A stretch of DNA of 64,000 nt from Anthonomus grandis grandis (Eukaryota > Arthropoda > Insecta > Coleoptera > Curculionidae), in contig NC_065549.1 in NCBI RefSeq assembly GCF_022605725.1, positions 3,410,001 through 3,474,000 of the forward strand, read 5' to 3'. The position numbers and the translations under genes are program-made. Shown one piece after another: positions 12,101 through 24,100 of this stretch. Each line of letters opens with the position of its first letter. Positions within the stretch are counted from its first letter, which is position 1. The notes under the pieces are model-generated. The model had not been told where the DNA came from, ran no database searches, and saw only the letters and a program-made list of their open reading frames with translations.

Positions 12101-15100
12101 TAAGTTTTTTTCCATAAAAATTTTTGGTACTTATTGGCGTAAAGTCATCTGGATCCATTCTGAAAAAAAAAACAATAATTTAGCTAAAAAATATACTTGT
12201 CAAAAAAAAACAAAAATATCTAGTACCGAAGTAATTTCTACGCATAATGTTCCCGGATGGGAACAAAAATATAAATATGTTTTTTATTACTTTATTTCAA
12301 GAAGTATTTGAACTAAATGTACCTTATACTAATTTATATACTACAAAATGATATTTTAAAAAAATAGTAATTATTACTTACCTAAAAATATAATTATTTA
12401 CCACTAAAACTCGCACAAAAACACGTTACGTCTCGTCAGAACAGTAGAAACCAAAATATGGAATATTTTGTCTTGGCCTAACATCTAGTGGGAGAATGAC
12501 AAAGTTTTAAATAACAATGTTCCCGAGAAGTCACTCCATGCATAAAAACAATATTTTGTAAGTTTTATTTAATAGAAATTATTGAAAAATGATATTGTTC
12601 CCGATTGGGAACAAAATGCAATAGAGGGTTAACTGCCAATTCAATGAAAAGTAAATGACCGCTACTAGGTGGCCGCCATTTTGCGTCTGATTGTGTCTCT
12701 TCGATGTTGGTCATTCTGATAAATTTCAGTTGTGCCAATTGTAGGAAAACAAAAACAATTTGAGTTTTTGGGAGGTTATGTTTACAAAAACAAAGTAGAA
12801 CGTTACATTTAGTAAAGAATTTAAGATAGTTGCGTTAGATCTAAGATTCTTGTTGTACTTCTTAATCCTCACCTAAAATGAGACAAAGTTTCAATTAACT
12901 TGGGATAGATAGAACAGCTCTATATGTTGCGTTTTCATACATTTATTTTTGCCATTAACTAAAATTACAAGAATCTTAAACTCGTGCGCATTTGAAAAAA
13001 TCCCTACGGCATCGAGGCGGAAGCGTGAGTGCGCGGAGTATGGTATTCGTACTGAACATAGATAAAGACGTAGTACTGAATCAATCAATTGTGACCGCAA
13101 CAAAGTTTTCTCGTTGATTGACATGTACTTTGGCGTGTCGCTGCAGAGCCCTTTTGGGCATTTATGTTACCGGACAAACGGTGCAAGGCCTTGCAGGACA
13201 TCCATTCGAGCCAGTCAGGTAAGCCCTTTGTTCTGGGATTTTTTCCGCAAAATTTATTTTCCTTTACCCGCAAAACTTAAGTAAAAATGTTATATTTATA
13301 TTTATTTATTTATTTATTTTATTTTACAATACAAGCCTTACAGGTAAATAAATACCCATCTACAAGGCAGGAAAGACCTTCAAATACATAAATATAACTT
13401 ATGCTAACTAAGAAAAATGTATATATAACTTGTTACAAAAATGTTCTGAGCTAACTAAAACTAACTAAAAAATTACATAAAAAGTAATAAGAGGCATAGA
13501 AAATAAGTAACAAAAACTATCAAAACCTAATGTGCTGACTATAAGCCTCAATTTTTATTAACGGAAATGGCTATATTATTTACAAAAAATAGCTTAATAC
13601 AAAGTGAGCGACATAAGGCTTCCTTTATAATATTGAAAATGCCAAAATGAGCATCATTATTGTAAATACTACACATGGTATAAATTGGTGAAAATTTAAG
13701 TAGATTTGTTCTAGGAGTAGGGAGATGAAACGTGGTATGATGTCTATTATTGAGACGAGGCACAAAAAAATATAATTTTGACAGTAATGGCGGACTATCG
13801 ATTAGATAATTAAGTAATTTATGCAATGTCATAAGAGCAGAAAAGGTTCGTCGAGTTTCTAGGGAACAAATATTAAAACGTTGGAGCAGATCATCATGTG
13901 GAAAACCCTGAGGTGGGTATACATTATCACACTTAAAACATAAGTATTTTAAAAAGCGCCTTTGCACTTGCTCTAGATTGTTAATGTGTACATTATAAGC
14001 CGGCGACCATATCACCGAAGCATATTCCAATCGCGATCGTACATATGCAAAATATAATGTTTTTATGGCATCTGGATTTCTGAAATCCTTAGTGCTTCTA
14101 TAAATAAATCCATATGATTTTGACGCTTCTGAGACTACTGTGTCAATATGGTATGAGAAAGACAGTTTGGTATCAAAGTACACTCCCAAGTCTTTAAAAG
14201 AATTTGTGCGTATTAATGTAGTCGTATTTAAAGCGTAGTTAAATAATAACGGTTTTAATTTGTTGGTATATGTCATAACATTACATTTAGAAACATTCAA
14301 CTTTAGACCATTTTCTACACACCAAGCATTTACCAAGTCAAGATTATACTGCAATCTATGACAATCTGCGAGATTTCTTATTTTATTATATAACTTGGTA
14401 TCGTCTGCATAAAGTAAAAAAATCGCAATCCTTTTAATTAAAAATTCAAAAACTTTACAAAAATTGCAAATTATAGATATAGGTCTATAATTACATATAT
14501 CGGACTTATTACCTTTTTTAAATACAGGACAAACCTTGGAAACTTTCCATAATGCGGGAATAGACCCCGATAAAAGACAGTTGTTAAACAAAACAAGTAA
14601 AGGCTTTACAAGTATATGCCTACAGTCCTTAATAATAAATGCAGGAATAAGATCCGCTCCTGTTGTAAATTTAGGTTTTAATTTGTTTAAAGCATTGAGT
14701 ACTTCGCGTTCTGAAAAACAAGAAATATTTATATTAAGAGAGTTATTTGGGGTATGATGAGAATTAGGGTGTAAATTATTTTTTAAAAAAGATCGTTTAA
14801 AGTAGTCAGCGAAGGAATTAACTATTTTAAGGGTGCCCTTTATAGGAGTGTCCGATATATTCGAATTTTTGAACCAGATTAAAGCTACAAATCACTATAC
14901 CTATATGATTGATTCTATGATAAACATAGATAGACACTTCACAATAATTCGGTTTTGAGAAACAGTGATCCATATACGTTTAAATAAGAATGCTGATATA
15001 TTACCCACGTATTAAATAAGGAGGAAGCTATACAAACCGTCGAGTGATCGTGTTGTAGAATCCCAATGACGGTTAAGAAACAATATCAATAAAAAAATTA

Positions 15101-18100
15101 ATTTAGTTTGTGACAGATCACACATCAAACGTCACTACTGTTATTTAATAGATTTTTTGTTGGCAACACTGAAAATGTTCAGAGTGACCAGCATCAAAAG
15201 GACACAACCACTATAAAAATGGCCAAAGGTCATTTTTGGGTATATTATGTATTTGCAGTCCAGGTATATTTATTAAGTTCGTGGCTGAAACCCTCAACTT
15301 TAAAATGAAATTAATCAAAATTGACAGGAGATCCGAAGTAATCTGATGCACTTTGTGCTGTTTCAGCCCCTAGAGTAACACGACGAGAGAAGTGACATTT
15401 TGGATATTCCAATATTCGTATAACGTTTAGGGCGGGGAAACTAGGCCGAACCACTTGCTTACTATACGAGATATTCCCAAACCGATTTATGAATATTTTT
15501 GGCTTTCTATAAGTGCCATGAATAAGTTATAAGCGCGTGGAGATGCGGGGGTGTCTTGTACACGCGATTGTGGGAATTCAAGCGTCCCCTGATGTATATT
15601 TCATATCTATATATACGGTGATATTAGAGAAGGAAGACACGACCGGAAATAAACGTTTTATTAGGGGTCGATTTTGGTTAAAACCTTATCAGCCTTTAAG
15701 TATGCTGTGACAATACCCTATTAATTTAAATAATTTATGCCTTCGGTACGTAAACACGCCACTTTTGTTGTGCAACACGCGGTTGCAATGAGAACATTGT
15801 TAAGGTAGAGCAATGGCGTGTATTATCGCTTTTTCCCCTGCGAGACCGCTTTGTTTCCATAATAAAATTTCCCTTATTAAAAATTCAAATGAAGTCATAA
15901 TTTCCATTGTGTTAATGGCGAAATATGTTTCGTGGAGTTCGGCAACTAGTCATTTGTAACGTCGTTCCGGACATTTTTAATTAATGAGGTTGCAATAATT
16001 AATGAAAAAAGTTTGGTTTGCGGGTTACTGCAGATCCGTTCTAAGATGTAATGTTACTTTTACATCAAAGTGACATTGGCAACTCAAATCATGTGTCAAA
16101 ACTTACTACTTATGTTACAGGTTTAATCTCCAACAGATATATTAATTGATTTATTAATTTTTTTTACCAAGATAAAGTAAATCGCAACCATAGTTTCATA
16201 AAATAATTTATTTAAAAATCATACATAAATATACATACTACACAGATATGATACCGTTAAGATGGTCCCTCCTAACATACCCGATCTGAAAAGCAAGGAA
16301 AACCATTATTGGATGAGGAAAGTAAATAATAATATGGGATATTGTTTCATTGTTTTGTTGATTGAATAGAATTAGGAACTGCCATTGATTTTGCATTGAT
16401 TTTACCTTGCAGGTCAATTTGGCCTATTTTAGATTTTAATGAATACTGAGCACTTATTAACTAATTATTTATTTTGTTCAAATCATAAGGATCAATAGTG
16501 ATAAGAATGTTAATGTCAATCTGGTCTGTCAGTTTTTTTTTTGTAAATTATTGTTGCTAAACCATGGCCTCAAGTTATAGATTGCTCCATAGTTGCAAAT
16601 TACTTAAACCAATGTTGGTACCAGATAGTACCCAGTAGTTAAACCCAGCATGTCAACACCTAGGTACTTGACAGATAAATGCATTCCTTAAAATTTGGAG
16701 GGAACTGACAATCCTATTTTTAATAGATTCATTCTTTATCTGGTTCTAGAGTATGACAGATAGTTTCGCTTAATGCGGATGTGAAAAGGTAGACCCTATC
16801 TTAGCCTAATTTTTTTTGTAGTTACTAGTATGTGCTAGGATAGCTTAATTGCTGATTTTCTAAGTAGACCTAAGAGTTTATAGGGCTCCTTGTTTTTGTT
16901 GTGTTAAATAAACCCCAGAAAAGGCCACATTCCATCTTCGGTAAGTTAGCACATGTTACATGCCTAAGTCATTTTCCTATTTTTTTCATCTAATTAATTT
17001 CTTATTTGCATGCTTTTCGGTTTAACTCAAAAGAACATCAATGCATCCAACTTTTCAGAGAGCAATTTTATAAAATTTAACTTACTTACCCACACAAAAA
17101 TGCCATAAAATTGACAGCCATGTCGAACCTCATGTGTGGTCCCCATTTTTAGGCCTTCCTGTACCTTCTGCTTATCCTCTGCTTCTGCTTTTGCTGCATT
17201 TTTATTGTTACTGCTTCCACCTCACTTGCTACTCCACGTGTTACCACATCAAGTCGCTTGGATCATCACCTCCGGAACCTGCATTCCTTCCAATCGGCTA
17301 CACCTAATACCGATTGCCCCTCCACTACCTGCTAGACATTCTGGAAGCATCCTAACTGGTCGATCTGCTGCTGCCTCTTTTGACCCAAACGTATAGCTGC
17401 CAACAAAGGAGCCCCATTCAGATCAGGTGGGCCCTGCTACCAGTCGGAGATACTCAGAATTTCAGGTAGTCCCTTTTTCTTTTTGGCTTGGTTTCTCCAG
17501 GTATTGATTTATCGGTTCGTCGCAATTTATAGATTTTTTTTTTTTTAAATTAATATGTAGAAATGATCACAGATTTTAAATTCAATTTAGCAAAATTGTT
17601 TATATAACCACCATCACTGATTTGATTTGAAATTGGGAACTGAGTATATACGTATATGCGAGGTATTATGAGATGTACAATTGAATAAGTATTAAGTGCT
17701 AAATTTTACTTTATTTTCTTTCTCATAATTTTAAATTTCATAATTATAATTTAAGTATTAGAGCATTACTGTCTTTGTATTTATTTTTTTTTTGAATTGA
17801 GGTTATAGATTAAATTAGTTGTCAATTATGACATTGATTTATCTTTCAATACTAAAGCTGGGTTTAACGATATAAAGCTGCGTTTTCTTTGCGTGCCCTA
17901 ATAAAGGCTAATAATCATAACCCTGGAACCCACATTTAGGCATTGTGCGAGAAACAGTGCAATAAATTTGGCGCCCAACGTGTCAGTTCATGCTTTACCA
18001 ATTTTTTTTTTCTAAAATTGACAGCCATGTCGAACCTCATGTGTGGTCCCCATTTTTAGGCCTTCCTGTACCTTCTGCTTATCCTCTGCTTCTGCTTTTG

Positions 18101-21100
18101 CTGCATTTTTATTGTTACTGCTTCCACCTCACTTGCTACTCCACGTGTTACCACATCAAGTCGCTTGGATCATCACCTCCGGAACCTGCATTCCTTCCAA
18201 TCGGCTACACCTAATACCGATTGCCCCTCCACTACCTGCTAGACATTCTGGAAGCATCCTAACTGGTCGATCTGCTGCTGCCTCTTTTGACCCAAACGTA
18301 TAGCTGCCAACAAAGGAGCCCCATTCAGATCAGGTGGGCCCTGCTACCAGTCGGAGATACTCAGAATTTCAGGTAGTCCCTTTTTCTTTTTGGCTTGGTT
18401 TCTCCAGGTATTGATTTATCGGTTCGTCGCAATTTATAGATTTTTTTTTTTTTAAATTAATATGTAGAAATGATCACAGATTTTAAATTCAATTTAGCAA
18501 AATTGTTTATATAACCACCATCACTGATTTGATTTGAAATTGGGAACTGAGTATATACGTATATGCGAGGTATTATGAGATGTACAATTGAATAAGTATT
18601 AAGTGCTAAATTTTACTTTATTTTCTTTCTCATAATTTTAAATTTCATAATTATAATTTAAGTATTAGAGCATTACTGTCTTTGTATTTATTTTTTTTTT
18701 GAATTGAGGTTATAGATTAAATTAGTTGTCAATTATGACATTGATTTATCTTTCAATACTAAAGCTGGGTTTAACGATATAAAGCTGCGTTTTCTTTGCG
18801 TGCCCTAATAAAGGCTAATAATCATAACCCTGGAACCCACATTTAGGCATTGTGCGAGAAACAGTGCAATACTTACTACTTTTAGATCACAGTAGATAAG
18901 CGGTTTGCACCGATGGAACTACTGTTTGTGATCGTTGTAGATATACATAGGTCACTATATTAGTTTTTCTTCAAGGAATTTGTCTAGTCTGTTTTTCCAC
19001 ATATCTTGATCTTATTCACTCACAACAAGTTCTGGAAGAAAATTTCAATGCATTAACAACTTTGCTGGTTCGGGCTGCTGGCCTACATATGCTTCTAAGT
19101 TTAGTACATAAAATGTTTTTGAGTCTACAAGTACAAATACCTTGAGGCCATATTTAGCTGGCTTGTTTGGTATGTACTGCCGAAATCCGCACCTACCGCG
19201 GAAAGACTCAAGGTTTTCGTCTGTTGTTAAATATTCCGAAGGTACATAAGCCGCTTGAGAGTTTTCCACAAACCGATCAAATATTGCCCGAACTGGAGCT
19301 AGTTTATCAATTTGAGGTCTTTCCTCTCGAGAATCTTTATTGTCGAACCTCAGGCAGCTTAGTAGGAACCTAAAACGCTTTAGGGGCATCGTTGCTCTAA
19401 ACATGTCTATACCGGATCCATCGCTGGCCCAAATCTCATCTAAATTTAACCTACTAGCCCTAAAACGACCACACAATACCACACAAAACCACAGTAGTCC
19501 AATAAGGGCTTTCATTTCTAAAGCTGTTGTTTGTTGTACAATCGATTTGTCATTATAGTTTTCAGATTTCGTTTGAATTAACCGATTAGTACATTTAACT
19601 ATAGAGTCAATAATAAGTTCGTCTATAAAAATATTCCAACAATCAAAAGGGGTTTTCGCCTCTTTAGCAACACCTTTTGGTCCCGGAAGATGGATAATAA
19701 TATTTTCCTGACGTGTACGCACAGCCTTATTTCCTGGATTAGCTACCCATTCAGTTTTTTTGTCAACTCCCCATCAATATCTTGACTTTACTTCAGGCGA
19801 AAACTCCTCGACAATATCGTCTTCTAATATTTCTGATAGCTGATATGTCTGTGTTGATGTTATAAATAATTTGTGTGTGCATTTCTCGGTGTTGATTTTC
19901 ATAAGCCAGGAATCTACGGTTCGTATGTCATCTAAGAATTTGTTAAAGTCAGTCAATGGATTGCAGTAAGGCCGGTCGTCCATTTATTCGACATGTCGTC
20001 CACAATTTGTTTGCGACAATTGTCCGAAAACAAATGTCGTAAGAAAATAAGCTGAGCTCGTCCACTTGTACGCATCATGTCGTCGGACGAGGATGCAAAT
20101 TTATTACTCGCGTTGGTTCACCGACGTAGAAAAAGAAAACAAAAAAGAAAGTTTTGGGTTCATCCATACTTTACTGCCAATCAAGAGAAAAGTGCATTCC
20201 ATTCACATGCAAGTGAAGATCCTATAAAATTTCAATCGTTCTACAGAATGTCACGAGATAGCTTTCTTGCATTACTTTATAAACTGGAAGCCCATATCGC
20301 CAAGCAAAATACAAAATTTCGTGAGTCTATATCACCTGAAAAAAAATAACGTTTTATAATAACGTTGCGGTAAGTAAAAAATTATTTTTATTATTTCTTT
20401 ATTACACAGAAAGTGATTGACGGGGATAAACTAACCTGTAAACAACATTGTAACATTAAACTTAGTAGTAGTAACTGCAAGTAGAAAATCAATAATCGTC
20501 ATCGCTTGGAGATATTAATGGTGATGGAGCACTTGAAGTGGTTGAATATGAACATGGTGTTATTGATTGATTGGGTGAAATCAGTGGTGGTATATTTACA
20601 TTTCTCGAATACGATGGTGCTGTTAATTAAATGTACTGCGGGGACTCAGTACGTGTCGAGGAGCTCTTTGACAGTAGTCGATCGGAACCATCTTGTGGAA
20701 ATCTGGGATAGGTTTCTTGAGGATATGTCATACCACCTAAGTTTAGCAAGTCTGATGATTGTGTATGTGATATATTAACGGCTTCAAAAGAACGTGTTTG
20801 TGGCTCTGATGGATATATTATATCACCTATTGTTTGCATGGTTCGCTTTTTAAACTGATGCTTCTGAGTATGGTTCATTCTGTGTATATCCGGTAAAAGG
20901 CTTTTTAAAAATTGCAAATCCGGATCGTCGATTTCTTTTGTAGTATTTTTAAAATGGAAATAATCTATAGCGCATTTCTCCAATGGATCCAATTTTGCTT
21001 GTCTCAGTTTTTGGGTTTTAGTATCAGTATGAAATTTAGCCAGGGTTTTCTGTTTTTTAAAAATAGGTTCTTCAATATTTTCAACATTTTTATTTGCCAC

Positions 21101-24100
21101 TATTTCGGTTTCATTTGTTGCAGAACATTGATCCAAATTATCGCTGGCAACTTCATTAACATCGCTAGAACTGCTATCCTTATCTTTATCTTCTACTAGT
21201 TGTTGTAAAGGAATATTACTCTGTTGACTTCTAGATTTGGAAAACGAAATAGACGAATAGTCGAAGAAGTATCGGATAGTACTTGGGAATGTTTGCGCGA
21301 GGAATATATGCCCGTTCCTAACGAAGAAATATGGATTGCCACAGCAAAGAGGTTTAACGATTTATGGAATTTGTCAAACTGTGTAGAAAGTATTAACGGC
21401 AAGCATATTAGAATAAACTGACCTGATACATCTGGATCGGCATTTTACAATTATAAAAATTATTTTTCTATACAGCTGTTAGCTATCGCGGATGCCGACA
21501 GTAACTTTATTGCTGTTGATGTGTGTGATTATGGCAGAAATGGCGATGGTGCCGTTTTCCGTAAATCAAGTATTGGTATACATTTTAAAGCAGGCACACT
21601 GAATTTTCCACAATCGCAGCCATTACCAAAGGAGCCACATGAGCCGGCTTTTCCGTACTACCTTGTAGGTGACGCAGCATTTCAACTTTCAACGCATTTG
21701 CTAAAACCATTTCCAATGAGAGGATTAACAAATCAAAAACCGATATTTAATTATAGGCTATCACGAGCTCGTCGAAGTGTCGAATGTGCCTTTGGAATAT
21801 TGGTTTCGAAATTTAAATTACTTCAAGGTCCTATCCTCAGAAAAAACTGACAAAATTGTGAAAGCATTATGCATCTTGCATAATTTAATTCGAAAACGTG
21901 AAGGAAAACTGTCCCAAATATCAGTTCAAGACGATTCTGAGAGTGTTACTTTACAGTCACTTCAACCTGATCCCCGACGAAATACAGAAGAAGCTCGTGC
22001 TCTCCGAGAAAGACTTTGTCAATATGTTAATCAGCATATGCAGCTTTGCCATGGCAAGCCCAATATGCTCTAAATTAAAACAATATAACAAATTATTACA
22101 GTCTCACCTGTTTCATTGAATCCCTTTCCAACTTCATTCCATGTTTTTTTCCTGAATTTGTCTGTTTGAATAGTCGCTTAAAGTGTAATCATATAATACC
22201 CTGTACTTTTCAACTGTGCTTCCACAAATTTAACATTAAAATTAGGGTCGTCCTTCATATTTTCGCTGCACACACACGTTTACCGTATTGAACCAACGAC
22301 AAATGTCACTTAAAACACAGCAAGCAGTGTCGTATACAAATTGTCGCAGACAAGTACTGGCTCGTTTGCGACGTGTCTGTTTAATGTACGAAAGGCAATT
22401 TAAAACTATGAGTTCTGATAAAATTTTAGTTTTAAATATTAGTTTGCAAGTTTTTATCTAGGTCCGAATAATAATATCATGTGAATAGCACGGGTCTAAG
22501 AATAAGGCCACCGAGTATTACCTTTAGCTCTGAAAGCTGTCCTTTAACTCTCACTCTGAAGGTTCTAGATCTGTGTGTCCTCTGTATGAATGTCATGAGG
22601 TACCTTGTGAAAAGCTTTTTCGTAGTCTATATAAAGCGCAGTTATTGGTTGTTTATTATCTATTGCTTCCGTTAGGAGTTCTTTTATGCTATTAAGACAT
22701 TTTTTGTGATGAGTATAATAGCATATATTTTTATGCCATTTACTACCTCCTCAACTAATTCGTTAGTAATATGCATAGGGTTAAATTCTGGATAGTTTTT
22801 AATTTCATGCGATGTATAACTGTTTGCAATTGGTTTGCTAGGAGTTTAGCTGCCATACTTCGATCTGTGGCAAGATTCCCAGTGTCAGATAAGAGATGAA
22901 GTTTTGATTGGTCTACATTTCTTTGTATCTTAGCGACTAAGCCTGAAGGCCTTTATATTTTCTGCATTCAAATTGCTTTTGCTTTGCTAGCGGAATTTTT
23001 AGCTTCATTTGGTTTTGATCTCTGGAGTTTCGGGAACCCCAAATACCAGAACATTACAAATCCTTTTCTCCATTTCTTTGAGCCAATGATGTATATCCGA
23101 TTCAATAAGATCAATATATCTCCTTTACTCTCCTTAGGTTCGCCCAATCGTTTCATTGCATTTTAATAACTCCTTGATTTCCTTCATTTCTTGCTTTATT
23201 TGATCCACTTGACTTTTTGTCAGCAATAGTGCATTCGGGGCAAGCAAATATGATTATTCTAGATTGGATCATAATCGCCCTTAGATCTGATAAAGTGATA
23301 CCGGTGAGCATATAGATCTGCCTCAGAACAACGAAAGAGGTTTATGTAATTGCCTTATTTTGAGTAACATTCTTGTGAAGACAGCCTATATCACATTTAT
23401 AGCATATGTTAATTAAACCATATTCTGTATAACGATGACGCTAATGACGCGTTTAAATTATTATCGCACTTCAATACTCACACTATCTTGCCTAGAGAAA
23501 TGGGATTTTTGTCAGGCATTTATTTGGAATACATGTCCTTAATTCACGGTTTTTCGCACTATTTTATAGAGTTTTGGGCACTGATAGACGCGTTTGAGTT
23601 TTTAGAGCACTTCTACACGAATTTCTCTATTTATTCACACTATTTCCTTTAGAAAATTCGAGTCTTATTAGCAGTTATTTCTCAAACACGTGAGCCACAT
23701 ACCAGGTTCAACTTAAAAGGGAAAAAATCTGTAATTTTCAAAGAGGTTATGTTAATTGATGAAAAAAGATTAAAAGATATTATAACATCAATTGGTACTA
23801 ATTCAGTAGGTCATGATGGAACAGCAATAAGAGATGTTGTTGCTTGTTTTCCATTTTGTAGCAAACCGCTACTCAATATTATTAATTCCTGCATCTTAGA
23901 AAATCAATTTCCAGATCAATTTGCCTGTGTTAAACCATTTGCAAAAGTCTCAAACCCTAAAGAAGCAAAAGATCTACGCCCTATTAGTATTTTACCAGTT
24001 TTGTCTGAGGTTCTAGAGAGACATGTATAATCAAATTACAGCATTCTCAAATTCCTATAAAATTATACCTGAATGTCAATCCGGGTTTAGGAAACATTTT

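Larger units (their letters stand above)
17106..18871 (+). mobile_element. Minimal LTR retrotransposon: two identical-looking LTRs with a 48-bp interior carrying a PBS
   Basis: 17106-17964 and 18013-18871 are direct repeats at a constant 907-bp offset with no indel; the stretches I compared are identical. The 48-bp interior (17965-18012) starts just after LTR1 with TGGCGCCCAACGTG (17969-17982), the primer-binding site complementary to the 3' end of a lysine tRNA. No gag or pol remains. Each LTR has AATAAA (CCTAATAAAGG) near its end, as expected for an R region. CTTAC occurs at 17081-17085 and directly after LTR2 (18872-18876). If it is the 5-bp target duplication, LTR1 begins some 20 bp upstream and LTR2 has lost that piece. 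The 86-codon ORF found in both LTRs is not credible as a gene. Confidence 0.85.
19987..22380 (+). mobile_element. PIF/Harbinger transposon copy 1 (internally deleted)
   Basis: Flanked by TTA at 19984-19986 and 22381-22383, the 3-bp TWA target duplication of the superfamily. Ends match imperfectly as inverted repeats (GACATGTCG left; GACACGTCG right, reversed), with further subterminal similarity TTTGCGACAATT / CTGCGACAATTTG. Carries two genes on opposite strands with interlocked exons: transposase (+) and MADF/BESS protein (-). A deletion at about 21222-21230 removed the start of transposase exon 2 and the first part of MADF exon 2 together. It sits next to the ATG of the piggyBac-like gene. 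Confidence 0.85.

Noticed and set aside
17136..17396. 86-codon ORF repeated identically at 18043-18303
   Set aside because: Lies within the LTR copies; identity comes from the LTR duplication and the composition (Leu/Ser/Pro/His runs) is not protein-like.
20912..21199. 95-codon plus-strand ORF rich in Phe/Ile/Cys
   Set aside because: Antisense shadow of MADF exon 2 of Harbinger copy 1.
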